From NCBI GenBank assembly GCA_047637355.1, contig JBLIKA010000006.1, positions 1 to 60,223 on the forward strand: 60,223 bases of DNA. Direction: 5' to 3'. The position numbers were made by a program, and so were the translations under genes. The number at the start of each line of letters is the position of its first letter. Within the stretch, counting starts at the first letter, position 1. The notes under the pieces are model-generated. The model saw only the letters and a list, made by a program, of their open reading frames with translations, was not told the DNA's origin and did not search any database. Source of the stretch: Glaciecola sp047637355. GTDB lineage: Bacteria > Pseudomonadota > Gammaproteobacteria > Enterobacterales > Alteromonadaceae. Positions 17,895 through 27,811 of this stretch are shown here, in pieces.

Positions 17895-18164
17895 ATGAGT
17901 CCAGAGGTTTTTGTCGAAATTTTACGTGAAGCCATGCTAGTTGTCATTATCCTAGTAGCCGCGGTTATTCTACCTGGTTTGGTCGTTGGTTTAGTCGTCG
18001 CTGTCTTTCAAGCCGCGACCTCCATCAACGAACAAACCATGAGTTTTCTTCCACGCTTGATCGTGACCTTACTAGCAGTAAGTTGGCTTGGTAGCTGGAT
18101 GGTGCAAAAGATGATGGATTTCTTCTTTGAGATGGTCTATCGCATTCCGATGGCGGTTGGCTAA
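17895..18164 (+). CDS. fliQ: FliQ, flagellar export-gate protein
   Basis: Small two-helix inner-membrane gate subunit. 89 aa, the family length, with EALREAM-like start (VEILREAMLVVIILVAAVIL) and the conserved GLVVAVFQAATSINEQTMSF between the two helices. Confidence 0.96.
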   Translation: MSPEVFVEILREAMLVVIILVAAVILPGLVVGLVVAVFQAATSINEQTMSFLPRLIVTLLAVSWLGSWMVQKMMDFFFEMVYRIPMAVG

Positions 18165-18168
18165 AAAA

Positions 18169-18945
18169 ATGGAAATACTTGAGTCTACAATGACCAATTT
18201 TCTTGCAGATTACCTGTTGCCATTTATGCGTATATCGGGGTTGTTTGCGGCAATGGTCGGAATCAGTGCGAAAACCATACCCACGCAAGTTAGAACATTG
18301 TTAGCAGTATTGTTGACGCTAATGATTGTACCGAATATTCCCCCGGTTCCTGTTGATGATTTAGTGAATTTAGGCACTTTTATATTGGGTATTAAGCAAT
18401 TAATTATTGGCATTGTGATTGGCTTTATTTCAATGATGGTATTAAACACATTTGTATTAGCAGGCCAAATTATTGCCATGCAAACGGGTCTTGGTTTTGC
18501 TTCTATTGTCGACCCTATCAACGGTATTAGCGTGCCAGCTGTTGGTCAGTTTTATCTTATTTTAGCGACACTTTTATTTTGGACTTTCGATGGTCACTTA
18601 GCAATGATCCAGATGATTGTCATGAGTTTTAAAGCGTTTCCTATCGACTCACCTTGGTGGACAGGAGAGCAGTTTCGTTTGGTTGCGCACTGGGCGGGAT
18701 GGATGTTTATTTCAGCGGTTACCATGTCACTAGCGCCTATTGTTTCACTATTAATTGTTAACTTAGCATTTGGTGTTATGACCAAAGCGGCGCCGCAGTT
18801 GAATATATTTAGTTTGGGTTTTTCAATCGCTCAAATTACCGGGTTGGTTATTATTTACATTACGTTGAGTAACCAGGTTTATCACTTTGAGCAACAATGG
18901 CAGCGAGCGCAAGAATTCATGTGCAAGCTATTGTTGACTTGTTAA
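18169..18945 (+). CDS. fliR: FliR, flagellar export-gate protein
   Basis: Integral membrane gate subunit capping the FliP/FliQ complex. About 258 aa with several membrane helices and conserved LPFMRISGLFAAMVGIS near the N-terminus and VGFA-like GLGFASIVDPINGISVP in the middle. I prefer ATG 18169, 5 nt after the fliQ stop; an in-frame ATG at 18127 would overlap fliQ by 38 nt and add a basic stretch not expected in FliR. Confidence 0.93.
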   Translation: MEILESTMTNFLADYLLPFMRISGLFAAMVGISAKTIPTQVRTLLAVLLTLMIVPNIPPVPVDDLVNLGTFILGIKQLIIGIVIGFISMMVLNTFVLAGQIIAMQTGLGFASIVDPINGISVPAVGQFYLILATLLFWTFDGHLAMIQMIVMSFKAFPIDSPWWTGEQFRLVAHWAGWMFISAVTMSLAPIVSLLIVNLAFGVMTKAAPQLNIFSLGFSIAQITGLVIIYITLSNQVYHFEQQWQRAQEFMCKLLLTC

Positions 18946-18966
18946 CGCTATTTAGGATGATAGAAA

Positions 18967-20094
18967 ATGGCTGATGACTCGTACGAAAAAACCGAAGAAC
19001 CCACACCCAAAAAACTCGAAGATGCCCGAGGGAAGGGGCAGATTGCGCGATCCAAGGAATTGTCCACCGCATTGGTGTTAATTTCCAGTGCAATAGCCTT
19101 CTTTTTTGTTGGTAGTTATATCGCAAAAGCGATGTTCGACATTATGAAGCGCTCTTTCATTCTTTCGCGCGATGAAACTTATGATAACGTGCATATGTTT
19201 CAAATGTTAGAAATGTCAGTCAACGAATCTAGTCTACCCGTGTTGTCCTTCATGCTTATTTCATTGGCCGGCGGCATCTACGGAAGTATTGCGCTTGGTG
19301 GGTATAACTTTACATGGAAATCGGCTGCACCCAAAGGTAATCGATTAAGTCCGCTAGAAGGCTTCAAAAGAATGTTCGGGATGAACGCTTTGGTCGAATT
19401 AATTAAAGGCGTTGCTAAAGTCGTCGTAATTGGATTTATGGCTTACATGGCTCTCTATATATTTAGAGATGAAGCACTGCATCTGGATATGGAACTTTAT
19501 CCGTTAAATTTATTCCACGCCCTGAATATGATTGAATGGGCTTTTTTACTATTATGCTGCGGTATGATCCCTATTGCATTAATTGATGTGCCATATCAGA
19601 ATTTTAAGCACAATAAAGAAATGAAAATGACGATGCAGGAAGTAAAAGACGAGCGTAAAAATTCTGAGGGCGATCCACAAGTTAAGGGTCGTATCAGAAG
19701 GCTACAATATCAGGCCTCAGCTAATCGTATGATGCAAGCGGTTCCCGACGCTGATGTCATCGTCACTAACCCTACACACTTCTCTGTCGCAATAAAATAT
19801 GAGCAAGATGGTGACCGTGCTCCCATAATGGTAGCAAAAGGTGCTGATGAACTTGCGATGCATATTCGTAAGATAGCCACAGCACATGACATTCCTATTA
19901 TTGAATCTCCTATGTTAGCTCGTGCTATTTTTTACAGCACTGAACCGGATAATGAAATTCCGTCAAAACTGTTCATGGCTGTTGCTCAAGTGCTTGCTTA
20001 TGTTTATCAGTTAAAAGCATACAAAAAAGGTAAGGCAACGCGTCCGAAGGCACTGAAAAAGAACCTGCCGATACCACCAGAACTGCGTCGTTAA
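18967..20094 (+). CDS. flhB: FlhB, export substrate-specificity switch
   Basis: Inner-membrane export protein that switches secretion from rod/hook to filament substrates after autocleavage. 375 aa, with N-terminal EKTEEPTPKKLEDARGKGQI, four membrane helices, and a cytoplasmic domain containing the intact autocleavage site NPTH (Asn268-Pro269). Last gene of the fliK/fliL...flhB run. The usual next gene, flhA, is displaced by a 3-kb sensor gene. Confidence 0.96.
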   Translation: MADDSYEKTEEPTPKKLEDARGKGQIARSKELSTALVLISSAIAFFFVGSYIAKAMFDIMKRSFILSRDETYDNVHMFQMLEMSVNESSLPVLSFMLISLAGGIYGSIALGGYNFTWKSAAPKGNRLSPLEGFKRMFGMNALVELIKGVAKVVVIGFMAYMALYIFRDEALHLDMELYPLNLFHALNMIEWAFLLLCCGMIPIALIDVPYQNFKHNKEMKMTMQEVKDERKNSEGDPQVKGRIRRLQYQASANRMMQAVPDADVIVTNPTHFSVAIKYEQDGDRAPIMVAKGADELAMHIRKIATAHDIPIIESPMLARAIFYSTEPDNEIPSKLFMAVAQVLAYVYQLKAYKKGKATRPKALKKNLPIPPELRR

Positions 20095-20170
20095 CATATT
20101 TACTTCCTGTGCAGGTAAGTTACTTTATTGTGGTCTTTATATGAGATTAAATCGACAACTTGCTTAAAAA

Positions 20171-23100
20171 ATGAAAGGTAATATACTTGCTTCAATTAAA
20201 TATAAACAATATCCATTATTGCTGATTTATATGTTTATCACTGGTGCAAAACTTGGAGTTTGCTTGCTATTAATAATACGGTTTTTGCGCTGTTTCGCCT
20301 TGGGAATTATGTCTCTTGGAATAATATCGAGCGTTTCAGCTGAGAGTAACTATTCCGCTAAGTTCCAGTTGCCAGCAATCAAAAAGTATAATATCGGTGA
20401 TGGCCTCTCTCAGGCAACAGTATATGATATTGCCCAAGATAATAATGGCTATATTTGGCTAGCGACACAATCAGGTATAGATAAGTTTGACGGTTATACG
20501 TTTACTCATTTTGGGCAAAGTACAGGCTCAAGCAAAGGTCTTTCTAGCTCACTTGTTCACACCCTCGAAATACAACCTAATACTGGCGATTTATGGATAG
20601 GTACAATTAATGGCCTAGATATTTTGCGTTCAAGCGATCAAGCCTTTGCAAGTATCGAATTACGCAATCATCAGGGACAATTAGATAAAGATGTAAGAAC
20701 CATTTTGGTTGACCAACAAAATAATGTTTTTGTTGGCACGGTGAAAGCGTTGTATTTACAAAAAAGTGGTCAAGAAGGGTTTCGACCCATTTCTATGCCA
20801 AATCATTCAATTACTATCCATGACATTATTTCCCAGAATAACAAACGCTTGTTAGTCGCTACTAGTAACGGAATATTAAGTTACGATAAAGAAATTGGGC
20901 TTTGGCGAGATGAACTGCTACCTCGAATTGAAACCACCGCTATTGAAGTCGATAGTGAAGGATATTTGTGGATTGGGACGGCTGGTCAGGGCGTTTTTCG
21001 TGCACAGACCCGCGGAAATAGCTTCTCGAACATTATCAATATATCTGCAAAGGACGGGTTTTCTGATAATTTTATCAATGATATCGAACAAATGAGTGAT
21101 GGCTCAATCTGGGTTGCGACTGCTAATGGGGCGTCAATATTTTCAGAACCCCATGAACTAAGCTTTACTAACATATCAAGTCGTTCAAACTCCAAAAACT
21201 CTAATGACTCAGATGCTATAAGAACGCTGTTCAACAGCGCATCTGGGTTGATATTATTTGGCACTAGTACGGAGGGTTTTGGGGTTGTAGACTTGAATTC
21301 TAATATGTTTAAAAAGCTCGACTTAGAGAAAGGACAATTTTATTATTTTGTTGCTAAACAAGCCGATGATAGCTTGTGGTTATCAACTAATTCAGGTGTT
21401 GTTAAGTTAAATACAGACTATTCGATTGAAGGTCCATGGAAACATGAACAAGTTAGCCTGTCGGTTAATAAAATGCGTTCGCTCGTTTTTGACGAAAAAA
21501 AGAAGGCCTTGTGGGCGGCGTCACAGTTAGGATTAGGGAAAATAACACCTGAAAGTAAGTTTATTGAATATGCAGCCTTGCGTGATACTGCAATTTATTC
21601 GGTTAAAATAGGGCTTAATGGAAACCTTTGGATTGGTTCTGAATTTCAGGGGTTGCAGGTATTGGACGTCAATACTAACAAGATACTAGAAATCTATGAT
21701 ATACCGATGGCCACATACATTTTACCAATATCGACTGTTGAGCTCTGGGCTGCGACTACGGATGGCCTTTTTCTTATTAATCCTAAAACTCAGGAAGTCA
21801 GGCAATTTGTTAACGAAGCTGATAACGAATACAGTCTGCCCCACAATGTCCTTACATGGATTTCAAAACGAGATGAAACAAGCTTCTATGTTGGCACATT
21901 AGGGCATGGTTTGTTGCTGTTAGAGTTGAGTAATGAAAACACTGAAGCCAAATTTACACGTTTATTTGCGGATGAGAAACTCTCAAATTCGTCTATTTCT
22001 GCTGTGGTAAATGACAATAAGGGTAATATTTGGATACCCACGGAGAGGTATATTTTTAGAGCTGATTTAGGCTCTGGGCAAGTGGAAAGATTTGATCACA
22101 ATGAAGGCGTTAATTCAACTGGATATTATGTTGGGGCTGCTGCGGTAAAAGACGATGGAACTATGGTCTTCGCGGGTGAAGGGGGCGTGACATACTTTCA
22201 CCCTGATAATATTCAAAAGTCAGATTCAATGCCTACTCTTGAATTTACCCGTGTTGGCATCCTAAATAGTCAAGACAGTCATGGTATTGACGCAAAGTAC
22301 GGCATGGTTAACAGTCTATCTGATTCCTTGGTCAAGGTGGTGTTATCACCACAAGACATTTTACTGAAAATTGAATTTGCGGCGCTAGAGTTTGCTAGTC
22401 CTCAAAGTATAAAATATGCTTACAGACTCATTGGGTTTGATGATCGTTGGCAATATTTAGACAGCAAGAATAGAGCCGTCACTTATACTAACTTAGATCC
22501 AGGTAGCTATATATTAGAAGTCAAATCGACCAATCGGTATGGTGCATGGAATAATAAACCGCAGCGCATGCACATTGCTGTGACTCCGCCTTGGTGGCGG
22601 ACCATTTGGGCGATAATTGTTTTTGGTATACTTGCTCTAATGGCCGTTTTTCTGGTCTTTAGATGGCGCACAATCGCATTGCATAAACGGTCGGTTATGC
22701 TATATCAAAATGTACAAGAAAAAACGCTTGAATTGCAGTTGGCTAATAAGCAACTAACATTGCTGACGACGCTTGATCCATTGACTCAAGTATATAATCG
22801 TCGTGGCTTTACTGATGCTGTTGGTAAAGAGTTTTCAAAGTATAAGAGAAGTAAGGAACAGTTTTCTATTATTCTGATAGATATCGATTTCTTTAAACGG
22901 ATTAATGACGAGCATGGGCATGAAGCGGGTGATCAGGTGCTAATCAAATTCGCTAATGTTCTTTCACAATGTACCCGAGATTATGATGTTTTAGCGCGTT
23001 GGGGTGGAGAAGAGTTCATTGTGTTGCTGCCCAATACGCAACTTAAAGATGCGATTAATATTGCTAACAAATATCGCGAAATTATTCGCAAAGAGAAATT

Positions 23101-23254
23101 CATTGTCACCAAGGCGTCATTAAGAGTTTCACTGACCGCCGGGGTTGCAAATATTCAAGATTATGCATCCGTTGATGAATGTATAAAGCGAGCCGATAAT
23201 CTTTTATATGAAGGTAAAAACTTAGGTAGAGACAAAGTACTGCCAATGCTTTAA
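20171..23254 (+). CDS. Two-component-propeller sensor diguanylate cyclase
   Basis: Predicted membrane sensor that makes c-di-GMP from GTP. 1027 aa: a signal-like hydrophobic N-terminus (FLRCFALGIMSLGIISSVSA), a long periplasmic beta-propeller of Reg_prop repeats (GYIWLATQSGIDKFDG; GDLWIGTINGLDIL; GYLWIGTAGQGVF; GNLWIGSEFQGLQVL), a Y_Y_Y domain (about 735-800), a membrane helix (about 806-831), a short coiled coil and a GGDEF domain. The catalytic motif is GGEEF (945-949), with an intact inhibitory I-site RDYD (936-939) five residues upstream, so it should be active and product-inhibited. The start is uncertain: there is no clear ribosome binding site at 20171 and the first ~35 residues precede the natural signal peptide. 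It sits between flhB and flhA, followed by flhA's own promoter. Confidence 0.88.
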   Translation: MKGNILASIKYKQYPLLLIYMFITGAKLGVCLLLIIRFLRCFALGIMSLGIISSVSAESNYSAKFQLPAIKKYNIGDGLSQATVYDIAQDNNGYIWLATQSGIDKFDGYTFTHFGQSTGSSKGLSSSLVHTLEIQPNTGDLWIGTINGLDILRSSDQAFASIELRNHQGQLDKDVRTILVDQQNNVFVGTVKALYLQKSGQEGFRPISMPNHSITIHDIISQNNKRLLVATSNGILSYDKEIGLWRDELLPRIETTAIEVDSEGYLWIGTAGQGVFRAQTRGNSFSNIINISAKDGFSDNFINDIEQMSDGSIWVATANGASIFSEPHELSFTNISSRSNSKNSNDSDAIRTLFNSASGLILFGTSTEGFGVVDLNSNMFKKLDLEKGQFYYFVAKQADDSLWLSTNSGVVKLNTDYSIEGPWKHEQVSLSVNKMRSLVFDEKKKALWAASQLGLGKITPESKFIEYAALRDTAIYSVKIGLNGNLWIGSEFQGLQVLDVNTNKILEIYDIPMATYILPISTVELWAATTDGLFLINPKTQEVRQFVNEADNEYSLPHNVLTWISKRDETSFYVGTLGHGLLLLELSNENTEAKFTRLFADEKLSNSSISAVVNDNKGNIWIPTERYIFRADLGSGQVERFDHNEGVNSTGYYVGAAAVKDDGTMVFAGEGGVTYFHPDNIQKSDSMPTLEFTRVGILNSQDSHGIDAKYGMVNSLSDSLVKVVLSPQDILLKIEFAALEFASPQSIKYAYRLIGFDDRWQYLDSKNRAVTYTNLDPGSYILEVKSTNRYGAWNNKPQRMHIAVTPPWWRTIWAIIVFGILALMAVFLVFRWRTIALHKRSVMLYQNVQEKTLELQLANKQLTLLTTLDPLTQVYNRRGFTDAVGKEFSKYKRSKEQFSIILIDIDFFKRINDEHGHEAGDQVLIKFANVLSQCTRDYDVLARWGGEEFIVLLPNTQLKDAINIANKYREIIRKEKFIVTKASLRVSLTAGVANIQDYASVDECIKRADNLLYEGKNLGRDKVLPML

Positions 23255-23278
23255 TTTTTTTCATATACTTCAGCGAAT

Positions 23279-23294
23279 TGGCACGGTAGTTGTA
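23279..23294 (+). promoter_or_regulatory. Sigma-54 promoter of flhA
   Basis: TGGCACG beginning at 23279 (perfect -24 box) and TTGTA at 23290-23294 with the correct spacing; the -12 GC is GT here. It is 42 nt upstream of the flhA start and would drive flhA-flhF-flhG-fliA and probably the chemotaxis genes. Confidence 0.75.
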
Positions 23295-23335
23295 ATAGAA
23301 CCTGTATTATTACTTAGCCGTCAAAAATCTGTTCT

Positions 23336-25435
23336 ATGCAATTAACTTCCGCTTTTCAAAGGGTAGATAAAACGCAATTAAAGAGTATCGCTGCTGGTAT
23401 GGGCGCTCCAATTGTGGTTTTAGCCATCATGGGCATGGTCATCCTGCCGATGCCTGCAATCTTATTAGATATACTTTTTAGTTTTAATATTGCGCTCTCA
23501 CTCGTCATTATTTTGGTCTCAGTCTTAACTAAGCGGCCTATCGATTTTGGCATATTTCCATTAGTTCTTTTAGTCGCTACTGTTTTACGTTTGGCACTCA
23601 ACGTTGCTTCTACGCGAATTGTATTGCTGAAAGGGCACGAGGGTGGTGACGCTGCTGGTAAAGTCATACAGTCTTTTGGTGAGGTTGTTATTGGCGGCAA
23701 TTACGTGGTAGGTGTCGTTGTATTTGCCATCTTGCTTATTATCAACTTTAAAGTGGTTACAGCAGGTGCGGGTCGTATTTCTGAAGTAAGTGCCAGATTT
23801 ACGTTGGACGCAATGCCGGGTAAGCAAATGGCGATTGATGCTGACTTGAATGCGGGTTACATCGACGCAGACCAAGCTAGAACGCGAAGAGAAGAAATTA
23901 CGTCGGAAGCTGATTTCTACGGTTCGATGGACGGTGCATCAAAATTTGTTAAAGGGGACGCGATCGCGGGCCTTTTCATTATGCTAATCAATATTGTTGG
24001 TGGCCTGTTTGTTGGTATGTTTCAACATGATTTAGATTTTTCTACGGCAATGGAAGTTTATACCATCCTTACCATTGGTGATGGCTTAGTGGCACAAATT
24101 CCATCACTACTACTTTCGGTAGCTACCGCAATTATCGTGACTCGAGAAAATGATTCGCAAGAAATGGGACATGAAATTCGAGAGCAATTAGCTAACCGCA
24201 AAGCACTTTATATTACATCAGGAATATTGTTCGTAATGGGTATTGTACCTGGAATGCCACATATGGCCTTCCTTGGATTTTCTGCTGCTGTTTTTGCATA
24301 TGCTTTCTTCAGAGATAGAATGAAAGCTAAGGAAGCGCAAGAAAAATCACTTGTAGAAACAATGCCAGATGCCAGCAAAGGCCCAAGTGAAATGAAGGAT
24401 CTAGGTTGGGACGATGTTCAACATGTCGACACTATTGGTTTAGAAGTTGGATATCGTCTTATTCCGCTTGTAGATAAATCACAAGGTGGTGAATTATTGA
24501 CGCGCATTAAAGGTGTACGTAAAAAGCTGTCGCAAGAACTTGGTTTTCTTATTCCTCCTGTCCACATTCGCGATAATTTGGATTTTTCACCGAATGCCTA
24601 CTCTATTTCAATGATGGGGGTTTCAATCGGTGATGCTGAGATTAGTCATGATAATGAGCTTGCGATCAATCCAGGTCAAGTATTCGGTGAGCTTTCAGGT
24701 ACCAAAACAAAGGATCCTGCTTTTGGCCTCGACGCTGTTTGGATCAAAGCTAATCAACGTGAACATGCGCAAACGCTTGGTTATACTGTTGTTGATTCAG
24801 CTACCGTAGTGGCAACGCACTTAAGTCAGTTATTGACAACCAATGCTTATCAACTATTGGGCCATGAAGAAGTACAACAGCTGCTGGATATGTTGGAGAA
24901 AACGAATCCGAAGTTAGTTGAAGGACTTGTACCTGATATTTTGTCCTTGAGCACCATGGTGAAAGTATTACAAACGTTATTGTATGAAGGTGTGCCAATC
25001 AGGGATATGCGGACTATTTGCCAAACGCTTTGCGAGTATGGACCTAAGAGCCAAGATCCAGATGTATTAGTATCTGCATTGCGTATTGCCTTGAAGCGTT
25101 TGATTGTCCAAGACATTACTTCAGGAGGGGATGAAATACCTGTTATTACATTAGCGCCAGACTTGGAACAGATGTTGCATCAGTCATTACAAGCAGGTGG
25201 TGAAGATGGAGCTGGCATAGAGCCAGGACTAGCAGAGAAGATTCAGCAATCACTAACTGAGGCAAGTCAGCAACAAGAACTAGCTGGCGAACCATCAGTG
25301 TTATTAACATCGGGCATGTTACGTCCAGTGTTATCAAGATTCTTAAAACACGCTGTTTCAGGTTTACATGTGTTGTCTTATCAAGAGATACCAGACGACA
25401 AACAAATAAAAATAGTGTCATCAGTCGGTCAATAA
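23336..25435 (+). CDS. flhA: FlhA, flagellar export-gate protein
   Basis: Large export-gate protein; the membrane part conducts protons and the cytoplasmic ring docks chaperone-substrate complexes. 699 aa with about eight N-terminal membrane helices, the conserved FHIPEP-family stretch (FPLVLLVATVLRLALNVAST; GRISEVSARFTLDAMPGKQM; DADLNAGYIDADQARTRRE) and a soluble C-terminal half. ATG 23336 follows a strong sigma-54 promoter by 42 nt, leaving a short leader. Confidence 0.96.
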   Translation: MQLTSAFQRVDKTQLKSIAAGMGAPIVVLAIMGMVILPMPAILLDILFSFNIALSLVIILVSVLTKRPIDFGIFPLVLLVATVLRLALNVASTRIVLLKGHEGGDAAGKVIQSFGEVVIGGNYVVGVVVFAILLIINFKVVTAGAGRISEVSARFTLDAMPGKQMAIDADLNAGYIDADQARTRREEITSEADFYGSMDGASKFVKGDAIAGLFIMLINIVGGLFVGMFQHDLDFSTAMEVYTILTIGDGLVAQIPSLLLSVATAIIVTRENDSQEMGHEIREQLANRKALYITSGILFVMGIVPGMPHMAFLGFSAAVFAYAFFRDRMKAKEAQEKSLVETMPDASKGPSEMKDLGWDDVQHVDTIGLEVGYRLIPLVDKSQGGELLTRIKGVRKKLSQELGFLIPPVHIRDNLDFSPNAYSISMMGVSIGDAEISHDNELAINPGQVFGELSGTKTKDPAFGLDAVWIKANQREHAQTLGYTVVDSATVVATHLSQLLTTNAYQLLGHEEVQQLLDMLEKTNPKLVEGLVPDILSLSTMVKVLQTLLYEGVPIRDMRTICQTLCEYGPKSQDPDVLVSALRIALKRLIVQDITSGGDEIPVITLAPDLEQMLHQSLQAGGEDGAGIEPGLAEKIQQSLTEASQQQELAGEPSVLLTSGMLRPVLSRFLKHAVSGLHVLSYQEIPDDKQIKIVSSVGQ

Positions 25436-25467
25436 ACTGACGCATTAAATACACTAACGGGGACATC

Positions 25468-26952
25468 ATGAAAATTAGACGTTTTTTTGGCAAAGATATG
25501 CGTGAAGCGCTCAAGCAAGTAAAAGACGAACTTGGCGGCGATGCAGTTATTATGTCTAATAAAAAGGTTGCGGATGGCGTGGAGCTAGTTGCAGCGGTTG
25601 ATAAAGAGACCGAAATGACACAACCGCCACCGACTATTAGCTTAGGTAGAAAAACAAAAAATACGCCAACCTTGAGTGAAATAATCGGCGATGATGGACC
25701 TGATAGCCTCAAGGCACTTTTAGAAAAACAACAGGCGGGTAAACTTGTTGATGAAAGTAGCGATGGTTTTGAGAGTGTAGCGCACGCACAACAGCGAAGC
25801 GCTGAATCAACGTACTCCTCACAAACGATGAACCGAAATCAACCTCGTGTTAGTCAAGCATACGCTGATTCACAGCAAGCAGAAAAACGTCTTCGTGAAG
25901 CTGAACTCACTAACCAATATGCAAGAACGCCGGTGACAAAACCGGTTGAAAATTTTGCAATGAATGATGATTTTGCTGATAGCCAAGCGTCTGATTTATT
26001 TAGTCATGGCAGCAGCGTAACTTCTAATGATGACCTTGAATCAATTAAATCAGAACTTGCGTCTATTCGTAACGTTTTACAATATCAAGTCAATGGCTTG
26101 AGCGACGAGCAGAGTAAACGTAAAAATCCAACTCATTACTTTCTAGGCAACAAGTTATTAGGTATGGGCATTAGTGAAAAGCTAGTTGCGCAACTTGTTA
26201 GTTTTCTTCCACCGCAAGCAAAAGAGACAGAAGGTTGGGATTATTTGCTTAACCTCATTTCAAACCGTTTGCATATAGGCGGTAACGATATATTGCAACA
26301 GTCAGGTATTGTTGCATTAGTAGGCGCAACAGGCACAGGTAAAACCACAACTGTGGCTAAATTAGCTGCAAAATATGCACAAAAATATGGTGCAAATGAA
26401 GTTGCTATGATTACTGTTGATACATATCGGATTGCGGCTTTTGAGCAATTAGCGACATATGGGAAAATTATTGGCTGTACTGTGAAAAAAGCACAGACTT
26501 CTGAAGAGTTAGCCCATATACTTTATCAATTAAGGCATAAAAAATTAGTCCTTATTGATACTGCTGGTTTTAGTCAACGTGATGCTCGCTTAGTGACTCA
26601 GCTAAACGATTATGAGAAAGAAACAACAGCTAATATTAAAAAATACTTAGTGTTGCCAGCAGGTGCTCAGTATCAAGTGTTACACCAAACCATACAAGCG
26701 TATAAAAATATAAGCCTAACAGGCTGTATTTTCAGTAAATTAGATGAGTGTTATAGCCTCGGAGAGGCACTTAGCGTCGTGATTGAAAACGACCTTAGAC
26801 TAAGCTACGTAACGGATGGACAGAGAGTGCCAGAAGATATAAAACTTGCAGATGCAAAAAATTTAATTATGGTAGCGTCAAAACTTTATAAAAAGTATGC
26901 TTTGGCGCATAATAACCAATCGAACTCTGACGCAGGCGCCAGAGCGATATGA
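25468..26952 (+). CDS. flhF: FlhF, polar flagellar placement GTPase
   Basis: SRP-family GTPase that marks the cell pole for flagellar assembly. 494 aa: N-terminal B domain (MKIRRFFGKDMREALKQVKD), a variable Gln/Ser-rich linker, and an NG domain with P-loop GATGTGKTTT (about 285-294), VDTYRIAAFEQLATYGKIIG and LIDTAGFSQRD. The presence of FlhF with FlhG indicates polar flagellation. It overlaps flhG by 4 nt. Confidence 0.95.
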   Translation: MKIRRFFGKDMREALKQVKDELGGDAVIMSNKKVADGVELVAAVDKETEMTQPPPTISLGRKTKNTPTLSEIIGDDGPDSLKALLEKQQAGKLVDESSDGFESVAHAQQRSAESTYSSQTMNRNQPRVSQAYADSQQAEKRLREAELTNQYARTPVTKPVENFAMNDDFADSQASDLFSHGSSVTSNDDLESIKSELASIRNVLQYQVNGLSDEQSKRKNPTHYFLGNKLLGMGISEKLVAQLVSFLPPQAKETEGWDYLLNLISNRLHIGGNDILQQSGIVALVGATGTGKTTTVAKLAAKYAQKYGANEVAMITVDTYRIAAFEQLATYGKIIGCTVKKAQTSEELAHILYQLRHKKLVLIDTAGFSQRDARLVTQLNDYEKETTANIKKYLVLPAGAQYQVLHQTIQAYKNISLTGCIFSKLDECYSLGEALSVVIENDLRLSYVTDGQRVPEDIKLADAKNLIMVASKLYKKYALAHNNQSNSDAGARAI

Positions 26953-27800
26953 TAGAAGATCAAGCGAGTAGCTTAAGAAAAATGAATCAGTCCAAATTAA
27001 TTAAAGTCATGGCCGTCACCGGTGGTAAAGGTGGAGTGGGTAAAACTAACGTGTCTTTAAATTTAGCCATCTCATTGGCCAAACAAGGCAAACGTGTCTT
27101 GGTGCTTGATGCCGATTTAGGCCTTGCGAATTGTGACGTTTTACTTGGTTTACGTGTTGATAAAAATTTATCACATGTACTACGAGGTGAATGCACCTTG
27201 GACGATATTTTAGTAACAGGTCCACATGGCGTTAAAATTGCGCCTGCGACATCAGGTTCGCAGTCAATGGCAGAATTAGGTACAACAGAACATGCGGGCC
27301 TCATTAGAGCCTTTAGTGAATTGCGTACTGAGATAGATACGCTCATTGTTGATACGGCAGCGGGAATTTCTGACATGGTCATGAGCTTTTCTCGCGCAGC
27401 GCAAGACGTTCTTGTAGTTGTGTGTGATGAGCCTACATCGTTGACCGATGCTTATGCATTGATAAAAATTCTGAACCGTGAACACGGCGTTTTTAAGTTT
27501 AAAATTATAGCCAATATGGTTCGTAGCGAAAGGGAAGGGAAAGAACTTTTTAGTAAACTTTCCAAGGTGACAGGGCGATTTTTGGATGTTGCATTAGAGT
27601 TGGTGGGTATTATTCCATTCGACGAAAACATACGTAAATCTGTACGCAAACAGGCTGCGATCGTTGATGCATATCCATCTTCGCCTGCGGCATTGGCGAT
27701 TACTAACTTAGCTCAAAAATCCATGACTTGGCCCATACCGGCACAACCGGGCGGGCATTTGGAATTTTTTATTGAGCAGTTAGTGTCAAGAAACGAGTAG
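26949..27800 (+). CDS. flhG: FlhG/FleN, flagellar number regulator
   Basis: MinD/ParA-like ATPase that limits flagellar number, stimulates FlhF GTPase and restrains FlrA/FleQ. 283 aa with the deviant Walker A GGKGGVGKT (25-33), VLDADLGLANCDVLLG and VDTAAGISDMVMSFSRAAQ. The initial residues (DQASSLRKMNQSK) resemble the FlhF-activating DQA-containing N-terminal peptide. Start overlaps flhF; fliA follows 11 nt later. Confidence 0.94.
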   Translation: MIEDQASSLRKMNQSKLIKVMAVTGGKGGVGKTNVSLNLAISLAKQGKRVLVLDADLGLANCDVLLGLRVDKNLSHVLRGECTLDDILVTGPHGVKIAPATSGSQSMAELGTTEHAGLIRAFSELRTEIDTLIVDTAAGISDMVMSFSRAAQDVLVVVCDEPTSLTDAYALIKILNREHGVFKFKIIANMVRSEREGKELFSKLSKVTGRFLDVALELVGIIPFDENIRKSVRKQAAIVDAYPSSPAALAITNLAQKSMTWPIPAQPGGHLEFFIEQLVSRNE

Positions 27801-27811
27801 GTAACTAATCA

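Noticed and set aside
25146..25712. 188-aa minus-strand ORF across the flhA-flhF junction
   Set aside because: Overlaps two strongly supported genes on the other strand and has no recognisable domain.
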